A stretch of DNA of 64,000 nucleotides from NCBI RefSeq assembly GCF_028823635.1, contig NZ_JAPEHU010000001.1:855892-919891 (forward strand), written 5' to 3'. The notes beneath the pieces were generated by a model that did no database searches, was not told the DNA's origin, and saw nothing but the letters and a program-made list of their open reading frames with translations. The stretch is from Demequina sp. B12 (GTDB lineage Bacteria; Actinomycetota; Actinomycetes; Actinomycetales; Demequinaceae). This document shows positions 22,654 through 33,368 of the stretch, piece by piece (position 1 is the first letter of the stretch; each line of letters opens with the position of its first letter). The position numbers were made by a program, and so were the translations under genes.

Positions 22654-24555
22654 ATGACCGTGCGCTCAGACCTGCGCAACGTCGCCATTGTCGCTCACGT
22701 CGACCACGGCAAGACCACCCTCGTGGACGGCATGCTCGTCCAGGGCGGCGCCTACGGCGACCACGCCCACATCGAAGAGCGCGCAATGGACTCGGGAGAC
22801 CTGGAGCGCGAAAAGGGCATCACCATCCTCGCCAAGAACACGGCGATCCGTTACACCGGGCAGGCAGCCGGCCCCGAGGGCGTCACGATCAACGTGATCG
22901 ACACCCCCGGTCACGCTGACTTCGGTGGCGAAGTTGAGCGCGGACTGTCCATGGTCGACGGCGTGGTGCTCCTCGTGGACGCCTCCGAGGGTCCCCTCCC
23001 ACAGACCCGCTTTGTGTTGCGCAAGGCGCTCGCGGCCAAGCTTCCGGTCATCATCGTGGTGAACAAGGTGGACCGCCCCGACGCTCGCATCGACGAGGTT
23101 GTCGAAGAGACCCACGACCTGCTCCTGGGACTGGCTTCCGACCTCCACGACGAGGTCCCCGACCTCGACGTCGACGCTTTGCTCGAGGTGCCCGTGGTTT
23201 ACGCATCGGCCAAGGCCGGACGCGCCTCGCTCGAACAGCCTGCCGACGGTGCACTGCCGGACAACGACAACCTTGAGCCGCTGTTCCAGACCATCATGGA
23301 GCGCATCCCCGGACCTACCTTCGACGAGGGCCACCCGCTGCAGGCCCACGTCACCAACCTGGACGCCTCGCCCTTCCTGGGCCGCCTTGCGCTCCTGCGT
23401 GTCTTCAACGGTGAACTGCGTAAGGGTCAGCAGGTCGCGTGGGCACGCGCCGATGGCTCGCTCCAGAACGTCAAGATCACCGAACTGTTGGAAACCAAGG
23501 GCCTCGAGCGTGTCCCCGCAGAGGTCGCACGCCCCGGTGACATCGTCGCTGTCGCAGGTATCGAAGACATCACCATCGGTGAGACGCTGACGGACGTCAA
23601 CGACCCCCGCCCCCTGCCGCGCATCACGGTCGACGACCCGGCAATCTCGATGACGATTGGTATCAACACCTCGCCGTTGGCCGGCCGCGTCAAGGGCGCC
23701 AAAGTCACCGCACGCCAGGTCAAGGACCGCCTCGACAAGGAGCTCATCGGTAACGTCTCGTTGCGCGTGCTGCCTACCGAGCGTCCCGACGCGTGGGAAG
23801 TCCAGGGTCGTGGCGAGCTCGCGCTCGCGATCCTCGTGGAGCAGATGCGCCGCGAAGGCTTCGAACTCACCGTCGGCAAGCCCGTCGTGGTCACCAAGGA
23901 GATTGACGGCAAGAAGCACGAGCCGATGGAGCACATGACCATCGACGTGCCGGAAGAGCACTTGGGCGCTGTGACTCAGCTCATGGCAGGCCGCAAGGGC
24001 CGTATGGAGTCGATGTCCAACCACGGCACCGGCTGGGTTCGTATGGAGTTCATCGTCCCCGCGCGTGGCCTGATTGGCTTCCGCTCGATCTTCCTCACGG
24101 AGACGCGCGGCACGGGAATCGCTTCCTCGATCTCGCACGGCTATGCACCGTGGGCCGGTCTCATCGAGTACCGCACCAACGGTTCGCTCGTCGCCGACCG
24201 TCAGGGAGCCGTCACCACGAACGCGCTCCTGACGCTCCAGGACCGCGGCACGTTCTTCGTGAAGCCCACCGAAGAGGTGTACGAAGGCATGGTCGTGGGA
24301 GAGAACTCTCGCAACGAAGACATGGACATCAACATCACCAAGGAAAAGAAGCTGAACAACATCCGTTCGGCCACCGGTGATGAGTTGGAGCGTTTGACGC
24401 CCCCGCGCACCCTCACGCTCGAAGAGTCGCTCGAGTTCGCTCGTGAAGACGAGTGCGTCGAGGTCACGCCGGAGAACATTCGCATCCGCAAGGTCATCCT
24501 TGACGCGACCGAGCGCGGCCGTGCGGTCTCGCGCGCTAAGCGCCAGGACGGCTAA
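22654..24555 (+). CDS. typA: ribosome-associated translational GTPase TypA/BipA
   Basis: A 633-residue translational GTPase of the EF-G superfamily, acting on ribosome assembly and stress adaptation. All G motifs are visible: [34 protein letters not shown] and ASAK. The C-terminal domain typical of BipA follows ([19 protein letters not shown], and [11 protein letters not shown]). Length matches the family. ATG 22654 is followed by the conserved [20 protein letters not shown]; the frame continues upstream to 22513 but without family similarity. Followed by a strong terminator. Confidence 0.95.
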   Translation: MTVRSDLRNVAIVAHVDHGKTTLVDGMLVQGGAYGDHAHIEERAMDSGDLEREKGITILAKNTAIRYTGQAAGPEGVTINVIDTPGHADFGGEVERGLSMVDGVVLLVDASEGPLPQTRFVLRKALAAKLPVIIVVNKVDRPDARIDEVVEETHDLLLGLASDLHDEVPDLDVDALLEVPVVYASAKAGRASLEQPADGALPDNDNLEPLFQTIMERIPGPTFDEGHPLQAHVTNLDASPFLGRLALLRVFNGELRKGQQVAWARADGSLQNVKITELLETKGLERVPAEVARPGDIVAVAGIEDITIGETLTDVNDPRPLPRITVDDPAISMTIGINTSPLAGRVKGAKVTARQVKDRLDKELIGNVSLRVLPTERPDAWEVQGRGELALAILVEQMRREGFELTVGKPVVVTKEIDGKKHEPMEHMTIDVPEEHLGAVTQLMAGRKGRMESMSNHGTGWVRMEFIVPARGLIGFRSIFLTETRGTGIASSISHGYAPWAGLIEYRTNGSLVADRQGAVTTNALLTLQDRGTFFVKPTEEVYEGMVVGENSRNEDMDINITKEKKLNNIRSATGDELERLTPPRTLTLEESLEFAREDECVEVTPENIRIRKVILDATERGRAVSRAKRQDG

Positions 24556-24572
24556 CCCTCATCTGTGAAGTG

Positions 24573-24615
24573 GGCCGGTGCCCGGGTACGTCACGTGCCC
24601 GGGCACCGGCCTTTT
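24573..24615 (+). terminator. intrinsic terminator of typA
   Basis: GGCCGGTGCCCGGG (24573-24586) pairs perfectly with CCCGGGCACCGGCC (24598-24611), with an 11-base loop and a TTTT run. Confidence 0.9.
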
Positions 24616-24708
24616 CTGTTCAGGAAGGCCGCGTTGCGCCGGTCACGGATCTGTCACGTTCGGGTGGGGTTCGTCAGTGCGTCACAGTGAGCGCCTATCC
24701 TTGAGCGC

Positions 24709-25059
24709 ATGAAGGACTCTGTGGGATACGTGATTGTGGCCTTGGCTGGCCTCCTCACCGCGACGGTGGGTGCGGTGGCCTACCGCTCCGTTCCCCCATG
24801 GGGTGTGGTCATGGCCATAGTGATGGTCCTGGCGGCAGCGGTGTTCGCACGGGCATGGCTGTCATGGACGGGACTGGGCGTGTTCGCAGGCCTGTGGGTG
24901 CTGCTGACCGCGGTGTGGTCTGCCAATGGGCCAGGCAACTCTGTGTTGATTGCCCAGGACGGCTTGGGAATTGCTTGGCTTGCGGGATCGGCTGTCGCCA
25001 TCGTGATTGCTGCCGTGATCCCGGTAAAACTGCTGGTAGGGGACGATGTCACGACGTAG
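24709..25059 (+). CDS. four-helix small membrane protein (DUF6113-like)
   Basis: A 116-residue protein with four predicted membrane helices (about 5-25, 31-49, 52-70 and 85-107) and almost no loops. The position between typA and a VanW/fdxA/dapC block, and the ending AQDGLGIAWLAGSAVAIVIA, resemble the small actinobacterial DUF6113 proteins; function unknown. The -10 TATCCT (24696-24701) lies seven bases before the ATG, giving a leaderless mRNA. Its last 14 bases overlap the VanW gene. Confidence 0.6.
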   Translation: MKDSVGYVIVALAGLLTATVGAVAYRSVPPWGVVMAIVMVLAAAVFARAWLSWTGLGVFAGLWVLLTAVWSANGPGNSVLIAQDGLGIAWLAGSAVAIVIAAVIPVKLLVGDDVTT

Positions 25060-27226
25060 AGATCTTGAGCGGCACGAGGCGCAGGCTCAGATTGCGAAGC
25101 GGCGAAACTCTGCCGCACACCGCTCCATGCGAAGCCGAGCTTCGCGTGGAGTGGGGGCTCACTCGGATCTGACTCCGCCCCGTCCAAGTGCGGCGCCGGT
25201 GGTGGTCGAAAGGACCCCAACGGCGGAGTTGGTCGCGCCCACGTGGCTGGCAGCGGAAGCGCAGCCCAGTCCGGCCGATGCTTGGCGTCCTCACGGTGCC
25301 GAGCGTGTGAGTTTTGTGGCCGCCGCGGGAGCGGGCGTTGCCGCTGGGGCAGAGGGCGACGATGCGCCGGAAAGCAGCGACTCTGGTGCTGCTGGCGGCG
25401 TCGACGAGACCCAGGTGCTGGACGAACCGTGGGTGGCCACGACATCCGAAGCCGATGAGCGTCCTACAGCGGTATTGCCGCCCACGGTCGAGCCGGTCGC
25501 GACGGAGCCTGCGGAGGCAGCTCCTGTCCAGTCGCAGGAACCGGACAAGAAACGACGTGGGCGAGGTGCAGTCATCGGCCTGGTGGCCGTGGCGTTGCTC
25601 GGCGGCGTCTATGTAGGTGCAGCCGCACTGATGTCGAGCACCGTGCCGCGAGGCACCAGCGCATTGGGTGTGGACATTGGGGGAATGTCCACGGGCCAGG
25701 CGATTGCCGCCGTCAACGATGCCGCTGACGAGCGCGCCTCGGACGATGTCGTGGTGAGTGTTGACGGCGACACGGGAACCGTTGTCGCCGGCGAAGCAGG
25801 CTTGGGTGTCGATGCTCAAGCCACCGTGGAAGCGTTGGTCGGTTTCTCCCTGGACCCCGCGCTCATGTGGTCGCGCATTGTGGGCGGGGGAGACGCCGAT
25901 GTGGTGGCGACCGTAGATCAGGACGCCCTGCAGGCCGGTATGGAGGACGTGGCGTCGCAGTTGGATAGCGACCCAGTTGACGCCGTGGTGGAGATTGTTG
26001 GCACCGCTGCCATCGTGACTCCGGGTGCGACGGGCGTCATCGTGGACAGCGACGCGACTGCTGCCGTGGTGTCACAAGCGTGGCCCGACGCTCTCGAGGT
26101 CGACGGCGTGGCGGAGATCACTGAGCCGGCCATCACGGATGCTGACGCACAAGCCTTTGCCAACACCACCACGAAGGTGACGTTGGCGGGGCCGGTCACA
26201 CTCGCATCGGCCGAAGGTGACGTCTCCATCAGCGCTGAGGACATTGCAGACAACGCCACCGTGGAGACGGCTGATGGTGTGCTGACGCTGGTCATCGACG
26301 GCGCGCCCATCGCTGCGGATGTGGTGGACGCCAATCCTGATCTCGTGACCGAGCCACAGGACGCGAAGCTGTCGTTCGATGACAGTCAGAAACTCAAGGT
26401 CACCAAGGGCGTCGAGGGTCAAGACGTCGATGCTGCGGCTATGGGCGCGGCGATCGTTGATGCTGCGAACAGCACGACCCGCTCGGGGGAACTGCCGGTC
26501 ACGGTGACCGAGCCCGAGGTCACCTCCGAAGACCTGGGGGTCGATGACCTCAATGAAGTCGTGGCGTCCTTCGACACGCCCCTGACGAACGAATACATCC
26601 GGACGCAGAATCTCATCACTGCGGCCGCTGACGTAGAGGGCACCGTGGTGCTCCCTGGCGAGGAGTTCAACCTCGCCCAAACCTTGGCGCCGGTCACGGT
26701 CGAAGAAGGCTACGCAGAGGCGCACGTGATCGTGGATGGTGTGTTGACCAACGGGATGGGCGGCGGCCTGTCGCAAATGGCGACCACGGCGTACAACGCT
26801 GCGTACTTTGCCGGCTACAACATCACGCAGCACCGCCCGCACTCGGTATGGTTTACCAGGTATCCCGCGGGCCGCGAGTCGACCCTGTGGGGTGAGACCA
26901 TCAACGTGGTGTTCGAGAACGACACCCCTTACGCGGCAGTCCTCAACAGTTATGTGTCGGGCGGCCGGCTCTACGTTGACGTGTGGTCCACGCCGCATTT
27001 CACGGTAGAGACGTATGCGTCGGACAAGACCAACATCCGTGAGCCTGGCGTCAAGGAAGTGACATCTGCGAACTGTGAAGCCAAGGGCAAGGGCCAGCCG
27101 GGCTTCACCATCACGAACACGCGCAAGATCTTCCTTGACGACGAGCAGGTCGACGAGGACTCGTATACCTGGACCTATGCTCCCGATGACGCAATCAAGT
27201 GCGTCAAAGAAGAGGACGACGACTAG
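25046..27226 (+). CDS. VanW family protein with peptidoglycan-binding-type repeats
   Basis: A 726-residue membrane-anchored envelope protein. It has a disordered basic then acidic cytoplasmic N-terminus (1-170) and one membrane helix (about 174-196). Extracytoplasmic repeats resembling PG_binding_4 modules follow (VPRGTSALGVDIGGMSTGQA opens the first). A VanW domain spans about 550-690, with VLPGEEFNLAQTL, GGGLSQMATTAYNAAYFAG and FENDTPY. VanW proteins accompany some glycopeptide-resistance operons and many cell-wall loci; the biochemical role is unclear. It overlaps the preceding small membrane-protein gene by 14 bases, so both form one unit. Confidence 0.85.
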   Translation: MSRRRDLERHEAQAQIAKRRNSAAHRSMRSRASRGVGAHSDLTPPRPSAAPVVVERTPTAELVAPTWLAAEAQPSPADAWRPHGAERVSFVAAAGAGVAAGAEGDDAPESSDSGAAGGVDETQVLDEPWVATTSEADERPTAVLPPTVEPVATEPAEAAPVQSQEPDKKRRGRGAVIGLVAVALLGGVYVGAAALMSSTVPRGTSALGVDIGGMSTGQAIAAVNDAADERASDDVVVSVDGDTGTVVAGEAGLGVDAQATVEALVGFSLDPALMWSRIVGGGDADVVATVDQDALQAGMEDVASQLDSDPVDAVVEIVGTAAIVTPGATGVIVDSDATAAVVSQAWPDALEVDGVAEITEPAITDADAQAFANTTTKVTLAGPVTLASAEGDVSISAEDIADNATVETADGVLTLVIDGAPIAADVVDANPDLVTEPQDAKLSFDDSQKLKVTKGVEGQDVDAAAMGAAIVDAANSTTRSGELPVTVTEPEVTSEDLGVDDLNEVVASFDTPLTNEYIRTQNLITAAADVEGTVVLPGEEFNLAQTLAPVTVEEGYAEAHVIVDGVLTNGMGGGLSQMATTAYNAAYFAGYNITQHRPHSVWFTRYPAGRESTLWGETINVVFENDTPYAAVLNSYVSGGRLYVDVWSTPHFTVETYASDKTNIREPGVKEVTSANCEAKGKGQPGFTITNTRKIFLDDEQVDEDSYTWTYAPDDAIKCVKEEDDD

Positions 27227-27230
27227 TGTG

Positions 27231-27252
27231 CGCTGTGGCGCATGCCACAGCG
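27231..27252 (+). terminator. hairpin between vanW-like gene and fdxA
   Basis: CGCTGTGGC and GCCACAGCG form a perfect 9-bp stem with loop GCAT, five bases after the stop. It is followed at once by a -10 TATGAT (27254-27259) that can start the fdxA transcript. Confidence 0.6.
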
Positions 27253-27295
27253 GTATGATGGTGCCGCTCAAGCACCCCTATGAGGAGGAGACGAA

Positions 27296-27619
27296 GTGAC
27301 CTACGTCATTGCATTGCCTTGTGTAGATGTGAAGGACAAGGCCTGCATTGATGAGTGTCCCGTCGACTGTATCTACGAGGGTGAACGCTCGCTTTACATC
27401 CACCCCGACGAGTGCGTGGACTGTGGCGCATGTGAGCCTGTCTGCCCCGTGGAAGCCATCTACTACGAAGATGACGTCCCGGACAAGTGGGCCGAATACT
27501 ACGACGCCAACGTTGAGTTCTTCTCCGAGATTGGTTCGCCTGGCGGTGCCGCCAAGATGGGCCTGATCGAGCACGATCACGACATCATCAAGGCGCTTCC
27601 CCCGAACCCGAACGGCTAA
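27296..27619 (+). CDS. fdxA: 7Fe ferredoxin
   Basis: A 107-residue low-potential electron carrier of the actinobacterial FdxA/FdxC type. Cysteine clusters read C-x7-C-x3-CP (CVDVKDKACIDECPVDC) and CVDCGACEPVCP, giving one 3Fe-4S and one 4Fe-4S centre. A C-terminal extension of about 45 residues is family-typical. The GTG start at 27296 has a strong GAGGAGG upstream. It partners with cytochrome P450s and other oxidoreductases elsewhere. Only five bases separate it from dapC, the usual actinobacterial fdxA-dapC pairing. Confidence 0.95.
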   Translation: MTYVIALPCVDVKDKACIDECPVDCIYEGERSLYIHPDECVDCGACEPVCPVEAIYYEDDVPDKWAEYYDANVEFFSEIGSPGGAAKMGLIEHDHDIIKALPPNPNG

Positions 27620-27624
27620 GCAGC

Positions 27625-28746
27625 ATGGGCCTGCAGCCGCGCGCCCTGCCTGATTTTCCCTGGGACAGCCTGGTTCCTTTCCGGGAACGTGCGCAGGAAC
27701 ACCCCGACGGTGTCGTTGACCTGTCCGTGGGGACCCCTGTAGACGCTACTCCGGAGTTGATCCAGGACGCGTTGCGTGCTGCGGCCGATGCTCCCGGCTA
27801 TCCCACCACGCTCGGTACCGCGGACCTTCGCGCTGCCGTCGGCGAATGGTACGCCCGTACCAGGGGAGTGCCCGGGGTCGGGCTTGATGGCGTGCTGCCC
27901 ACCGTGGGCTCCAAGGAACTGGTCGCATGGCTGCCAGCCCTGCTTGGCCTGGGTGCCGGAGACGCAGTGGTGTTTCCCGCATCGGCCTATCCCACTTATG
28001 CGGTGGGCGCCACGCTGACGGGGGCAACCCCGGTTGCGGCCGACGATCCGGACGCATGGGCGGACCGCACGGACGTGAAGCTGGTGTGGATCAACTCGCC
28101 GTCGAACCCCACGGGCGAGGTGTTGTCCAAGGAACAGCTCCGGCGGATCGTGCGGCAAGCACGCGCCGTGGGCGCTGTCGTGGCATCGGACGAGTGCTAT
28201 GCCGCACTGCCGTGGAGTGAGCCGTGGGTGACAGACGGCATCCCCAGTGTGCTTGACCCTGAGGTCTGCGACGGCAGCCATGAGGGCTTGCTTTCGGTGT
28301 ACTCGCTGTCCAAGCAGTCCAACCTCGCGGGCTACCGCGCCGCATTTGTGGCCGGTGACCCAGCACTCATCAAGGCCCTGGTGGAAGTACGGAAGCATGC
28401 AGGCATGATCGTGCCGGCACCCGTGCAAGCGGCCATGACGGTAGCGTTGCGAGACGATGCTCACGTGGCTGCGCAGCGGGAGATCTACCGTGCGCGGCGC
28501 GAGGCACTCCTGCCAGCGGTACAAGGTGCGGGGTTCCAGGTGTCGGGCTCTGAGGCCGGCTTGTATTTGTGGGCCACTCGGGGCGAGGATTGCTGGGATA
28601 CGATTGCCGCCCTGGCAGACCAGGGAATCGTTGCAGCACCAGGTGTGTTCTATGGTGAGGCTGGCGCACAGCACGTGCGCATCGCATTGACGGCATCGGA
28701 TGAGCGAATTGCACAGGCGGTCAATCGTCTGTACAAACTTAAGTAA
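27625..28746 (+). CDS. dapC: succinyldiaminopimelate transaminase
   Basis: A 373-residue PLP-dependent class I/II aminotransferase. It makes N-succinyl-LL-2,6-diaminopimelate from the keto acid in the succinylase branch of lysine and DAP synthesis. The PLP lysine lies in YSLSKQSNLAGYR. Other fold markers are INSPSNPTGEV and SDECYAALPW. The opening LPDFPWDSLVPF and the position directly after fdxA are diagnostic for actinobacterial DapC. It is co-transcribed with fdxA (gap of five bases). DapD and DapE, the steps before and after it, lie 3-4 kb downstream. Confidence 0.9.
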   Translation: MGLQPRALPDFPWDSLVPFRERAQEHPDGVVDLSVGTPVDATPELIQDALRAAADAPGYPTTLGTADLRAAVGEWYARTRGVPGVGLDGVLPTVGSKELVAWLPALLGLGAGDAVVFPASAYPTYAVGATLTGATPVAADDPDAWADRTDVKLVWINSPSNPTGEVLSKEQLRRIVRQARAVGAVVASDECYAALPWSEPWVTDGIPSVLDPEVCDGSHEGLLSVYSLSKQSNLAGYRAAFVAGDPALIKALVEVRKHAGMIVPAPVQAAMTVALRDDAHVAAQREIYRARREALLPAVQGAGFQVSGSEAGLYLWATRGEDCWDTIAALADQGIVAAPGVFYGEAGAQHVRIALTASDERIAQAVNRLYKLK

Positions 28747-28803
28747 ACTCAGACCCAAGCGAACGCATACAAAGGCGCTGCGGCGCACGGAGGGACGCAC
28801 CTT

Positions 28804-30093
<1,290 letters not shown>

Positions 30094-30108
30094 CCCTCAT
30101 CCGCCGAA

Positions 30109-30144
30109 TGGCTCCATTTGGCTGTTTTAGCTAGCTATAACAGC
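30109..30144. repeat. palindromic repeat, copy 1 (after gltA)
   Basis: TGGCTCCATTTGG (30109-30121) runs into a 24-bp near-perfect palindrome (30121-30144, half-site GCTGTTTTAGCT, one mismatched pair). The first 19 bases, TGGCTCCATTTGGCTGTTT, also occur on the minus strand of the element at 34152-34217. A second hairpin (TCGCCCGC/GCGGGCGA, 30180-30208) follows. Both sit between convergent genes and may act as terminators. Confidence 0.65.
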
Positions 30145-30222
30145 AACTTTGTGCCACTCGGGCCGGTTGTAGACGGCCGTCGCCCGCGCGGCGATGCCGT
30201 GCGGGCGAGTTCGTTCCGCAAT

Positions 30223-31095
30223 TTACGGGACGGCAGTGCGCAAGGAAACCAGGGTTCCGGAGTCCGGGCTAGCCGTGGGCTCCGAGCCGTCCCTGACCCA
30301 CGCATCGGCCCGCCCCACTGACGCGGTGACCGCCTCGGAGGACGCCACCGATACAGCCCAGGCTTGAAGCGCGGCGTCGGATGTCTCCTGCCCGTCCGCG
30401 GCGGTCAAGCGCAGCGTGGTGTCGGTGCCGTCAGCGCCCACGATCTCGACTGTGTATGCCCGCGTGCCAAAGTCAGCCTCGACGCGCTGGACAAAGGCTC
30501 GCGGGGTTGTCGGCTCGCTCGGTGACGGAAGATCGCACGACACTGTGCCGCCGTTGCCCGTCAGCGAAGATGCCCACAACCGGCCCTCTTCCTCATGGTC
30601 GGCGTAGGCCAGCGGGAAGCCCGACCGTTGCACGTCCTGCGCGGCGACCGTGATCTCTTTGGTCGACCACTCCGACACCTTGATGAGGGCTTCATAGAAC
30701 TTGTCAGTGGAGTAGTAGGGGTCCATGATCTGCTCGATGGTGCCCCAGCCTTGGGACGGGCGCTGTTGGAACAGGCCGATGCTGTCGCGGTCCCCGTAGT
30801 CAATGTTGCGTAGCGATGACTCTTGAATAGCGGTTGCGATCGCTATTGTGCCGGCGCGCGCGGGCAGGCCCCAGCGGCTGGAGCCTGCCACGATCAGCGC
30901 AGCGTTGTTGGCCTGTTCTGCGGTCTTGGAGTCGCTGCGGTCGCCAAGGGTGACGGTGCATCGAGAGGACGCGGACTGTACGTCTCCGAACTGTTCCCAT
31001 AGCCGGGGAACCCAGATGATGGCCGCGATGGTGACGATCAGGATCAGCGCGAGCGCCAGCGTCCCTGCGCCCCGTTTGCGACGCGCAGCAGCCAT
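30223..31095 (-). CDS. membrane-anchored lytic-transglycosylase-like protein
   Basis: A 290-residue protein with an N-terminal signal anchor (about 11-30: TLALALILIVTIAAIIWV). An extracytoplasmic domain resembling lysozyme-like transglycosylases follows: AGTIAIATAIQESSLRNIDY, with the Glu in IQESS as the candidate catalyst, and DSIGLFQQRPSQGWGT. Streptomyces relatives are often mislabelled as heavy-metal transporters. It probably acts on peptidoglycan. It begins 12 bases after the dapD stop on the same strand, so it is likely co-transcribed with dapD. A C-terminal alpha/beta region (about 205-290) is unassigned. Confidence 0.65.
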   Translation of the reverse strand: MAAARRKRGAGTLALALILIVTIAAIIWVPRLWEQFGDVQSASSRCTVTLGDRSDSKTAEQANNAALIVAGSSRWGLPARAGTIAIATAIQESSLRNIDYGDRDSIGLFQQRPSQGWGTIEQIMDPYYSTDKFYEALIKVSEWSTKEITVAAQDVQRSGFPLAYADHEEEGRLWASSLTGNGGTVSCDLPSPSEPTTPRAFVQRVEADFGTRAYTVEIVGADGTDTTLRLTAADGQETSDAALQAWAVSVASSEAVTASVGRADAWVRDGSEPTASPDSGTLVSLRTAVP

Positions 31096-31107
31096 GGGGG
31101 AGTCCGG

Positions 31108-32052
31108 CTAGTTGGCGTGGAGTGCTGCGTTGAGTTCGACGCCCTTGCCCTGACGCATGACTGCTTCGAGCGCGCCAGAGACGGAGTTGCGGCGGAACAG
31201 GATGCCGTTGAGGCCGGCGAGTTCCTTGGCCTTCACGACGCGTGGGTTGCCGTCCTCGTCTGTCTGGCCCACGAGCAGGACCTTGGAGCCGGCGGTGACG
31301 TACAGACCTGCTTCGACGATGCAGTCGTCGCCCAGGGGGATGCCCAGGCCGGAGTTGGCGCCCAGGAGGGAGCGCTCACCGATCGAAATGACTTCCTTGC
31401 CGCCGCCGGACAGGGTGCCCATGATGGAGGCGCCACCGCCGACGTCGGAGCCGTCTCCCACGACCACGCCAGCGGAGATGCGGCCTTCGACCATGGAGTG
31501 GCCCAGGGTGCCGGCGTTGAAGTTCACGAAGCCTTCGTGCATGACGGTGGTGCCTTCGGCGAGGTGGGCGCCCAGGCGGACGCGGTCGGCGTCGGCGATG
31601 CGTACCCCGGTGGGGACCACGTAGTCCACGAGGCGGGGGAACTTGTCGATGCCGTACACCGTGAGCTGCTGTCCGGCGGTGCGGAAGCGCAGGCGGGTGG
31701 CGTCGAAGCCGTCGATGGCGCAGGGGCCGGCTGAGGTCCACACCACGTTGGTGAGGGCGCCGAACACGCCGTCGAGGTTGAGACCGTGCGGCTGTACCAG
31801 GCGGTGCGAGATGAGGTGAAGACGCAGGTAGGCGTCCTCGACGGATGCGGGCGCCTCGTCGAGGTCGATGACGGTCAGCACGGCACGCACGGTGACGGCA
31901 CGCAGGGAGTCTTCGCGTTCGGCTGCGGTGAGGTCGGCGGGGATGTTTGCGCTGGGTGCCTCGCCTAGGGCGGGGGAGGGGTACCAGGTGTCGAGGGCAA
32001 CGCCGTTCGCGTCGTAGGTGGCCAGTCCGTATCCATAGGCAGGTCGCGTCAT
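31108..32052 (-). CDS. dapD: tetrahydrodipicolinate N-succinyltransferase
   Basis: A 314-residue left-handed beta-helix acyltransferase that succinylates tetrahydrodipicolinate in lysine/DAP synthesis. The hexapeptide repeats are clear ([60 protein letters not shown]). The N-terminal domain is that of the actinobacterial DapD type. The start at 32052 has -10 TACCCT (32065-32060) seven bases upstream, so it is leaderless; the longer frame to 32106 is not needed. Divergent from dapE, as in mycobacteria. Confidence 0.92.
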   Translation of the reverse strand: MTRPAYGYGLATYDANGVALDTWYPSPALGEAPSANIPADLTAAEREDSLRAVTVRAVLTVIDLDEAPASVEDAYLRLHLISHRLVQPHGLNLDGVFGALTNVVWTSAGPCAIDGFDATRLRFRTAGQQLTVYGIDKFPRLVDYVVPTGVRIADADRVRLGAHLAEGTTVMHEGFVNFNAGTLGHSMVEGRISAGVVVGDGSDVGGGASIMGTLSGGGKEVISIGERSLLGANSGLGIPLGDDCIVEAGLYVTAGSKVLLVGQTDEDGNPRVVKAKELAGLNGILFRRNSVSGALEAVMRQGKGVELNAALHAN

Positions 32053-32134
32053 GGGCACCAGGGTAGTCGAGTGCGCGCGTGGTCTGGCCGGGTAGGGAAG
32101 ACCCACGGTGCTGTCTCAGGGCAGTGAACAGTCG

Positions 32135-32162
32135 TTGAACGGCTGTGAACCCTCGCTAGGCT
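32135..32162 (+). promoter_or_regulatory. leaderless promoter of dapE
   Basis: TTGAAC (32135-32140), 16-bp spacer, TAGGCT (32157-32162), then six bases to the ATG at 32169. Transcription should start at or next to the A of the start codon. Confidence 0.6.
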
Positions 32163-32168
32163 GACAGC

Positions 32169-33284
32169 ATGACTGAGGCGCGCGACTATTCGATTGACGT
32201 ATTTGCCCCTGTGGACCAGTTGGCGGCTGCGCTGATCGATATTCCGTCGGTGTCCGCGGACGAACGGGCTATTGCCGATGCGGTGGAGACTGCGCTACGC
32301 GCCTTGCCGCATCTCACGGTCACTCGTGACGCCGATGCGATGGTGGCGCGGACGGAGACCGGCGCGGGCGAGCGTGTGGTGATCGCGGGACACCTGGACA
32401 CGGTGCCGATCAAGGACAACGTGCCCGGCCGTTTTGAGGGCGAGGGGGCCGATGCTGTGCTGTGGGGCCGCGGCAGCGTCGACATGAAGGCGGGCGTGGC
32501 GGTGATGCTGTCGCTTGCTGCCCAGCTGGATGCGCCTGCGCGAGACATTACTTGGGTGTTCTATGACCACGAAGAGGTTGAGGCCACCAAGAACGGTTTG
32601 GGCCGATTGGTGCGCCACCACTCGGACCTGTTCGATGCGAACTTTGCTGTGCTGTGCGAGCCTACGTCGGCTGCTATCGAGGGCGGTTGCAATGGCACGT
32701 TGCGTGCGGAGATCACGGTCCCGGGTAAGGCCGCTCACAGTGCGCGGGCGTGGAAAGGCATCAACGCCATCCATCGCCTGGCGCCTCTGCTGACGACGCT
32801 TGGCAGCTATGAGCCGGCGACGGTGAATGTTGACGGTCTGGACTACCGCGAGGGCCTCAACGCTGTGGGCGTGCGGGGTGGAATCGCAGGGAACGTCATC
32901 CCTGACGCCGCTACCGTGACGGTGAACTATCGCTTTGCGCCGGACAAGTCCCTGGATGAAGCGAAAGCTCACGTGGTGGATGTGGTGAATGGTGCGGGGC
33001 TGGAGGAGCACACGCTGGTCTGGACTGATGAGTCGGCCGCATGCCGTCCGGGCTTGGACGCTCCGCTGGCGCAGAGTTTCGCTACGGCGGTGTCCGCGGC
33101 TGGTGGGGGTGCGCCACGGGCCAAGGAAGGGTGGACGGATGTGTCGCGCTTTGGGGCGATGGGGATCCCCGCCGTGAACTACGGTCCCGGAAACCCTGAA
33201 CTCGCGCATGCTGACGACGAACGCTGTCCCGTCAGCGAGATCTTTGCCTGCCGGGCCGGGCTGGAAGCCTGGCTGACGGCATAA
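32169..33284 (+). CDS. dapE: succinyl-diaminopimelate desuccinylase
   Basis: A 371-residue M20 metallopeptidase-family enzyme that removes succinate to give LL-DAP. Zinc ligands and catalytic residues lie in AGHLDTVP (His-Asp), GRGSVDMKAGVAV (bridging Asp) and YDHEEVEATKNG (catalytic Glu and ligand Glu). The last His is in the C-terminal region. Length and the DHEEVEA signature match the actinobacterial DapE. It is divergent from dapD and works two steps after it, with DapC between. Leaderless start at 32169. Confidence 0.92.
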   Translation: MTEARDYSIDVFAPVDQLAAALIDIPSVSADERAIADAVETALRALPHLTVTRDADAMVARTETGAGERVVIAGHLDTVPIKDNVPGRFEGEGADAVLWGRGSVDMKAGVAVMLSLAAQLDAPARDITWVFYDHEEVEATKNGLGRLVRHHSDLFDANFAVLCEPTSAAIEGGCNGTLRAEITVPGKAAHSARAWKGINAIHRLAPLLTTLGSYEPATVNVDGLDYREGLNAVGVRGGIAGNVIPDAATVTVNYRFAPDKSLDEAKAHVVDVVNGAGLEEHTLVWTDESAACRPGLDAPLAQSFATAVSAAGGGAPRAKEGWTDVSRFGAMGIPAVNYGPGNPELAHADDERCPVSEIFACRAGLEAWLTA

Positions 33285-33368
33285 CCGCCGCCAGCATCGG
33301 CCCGTGGCGGGGGCGGCGGCGCACGGCCGCACGACTTTGACTCGATCAACTACCGCAAGGAGATCAGC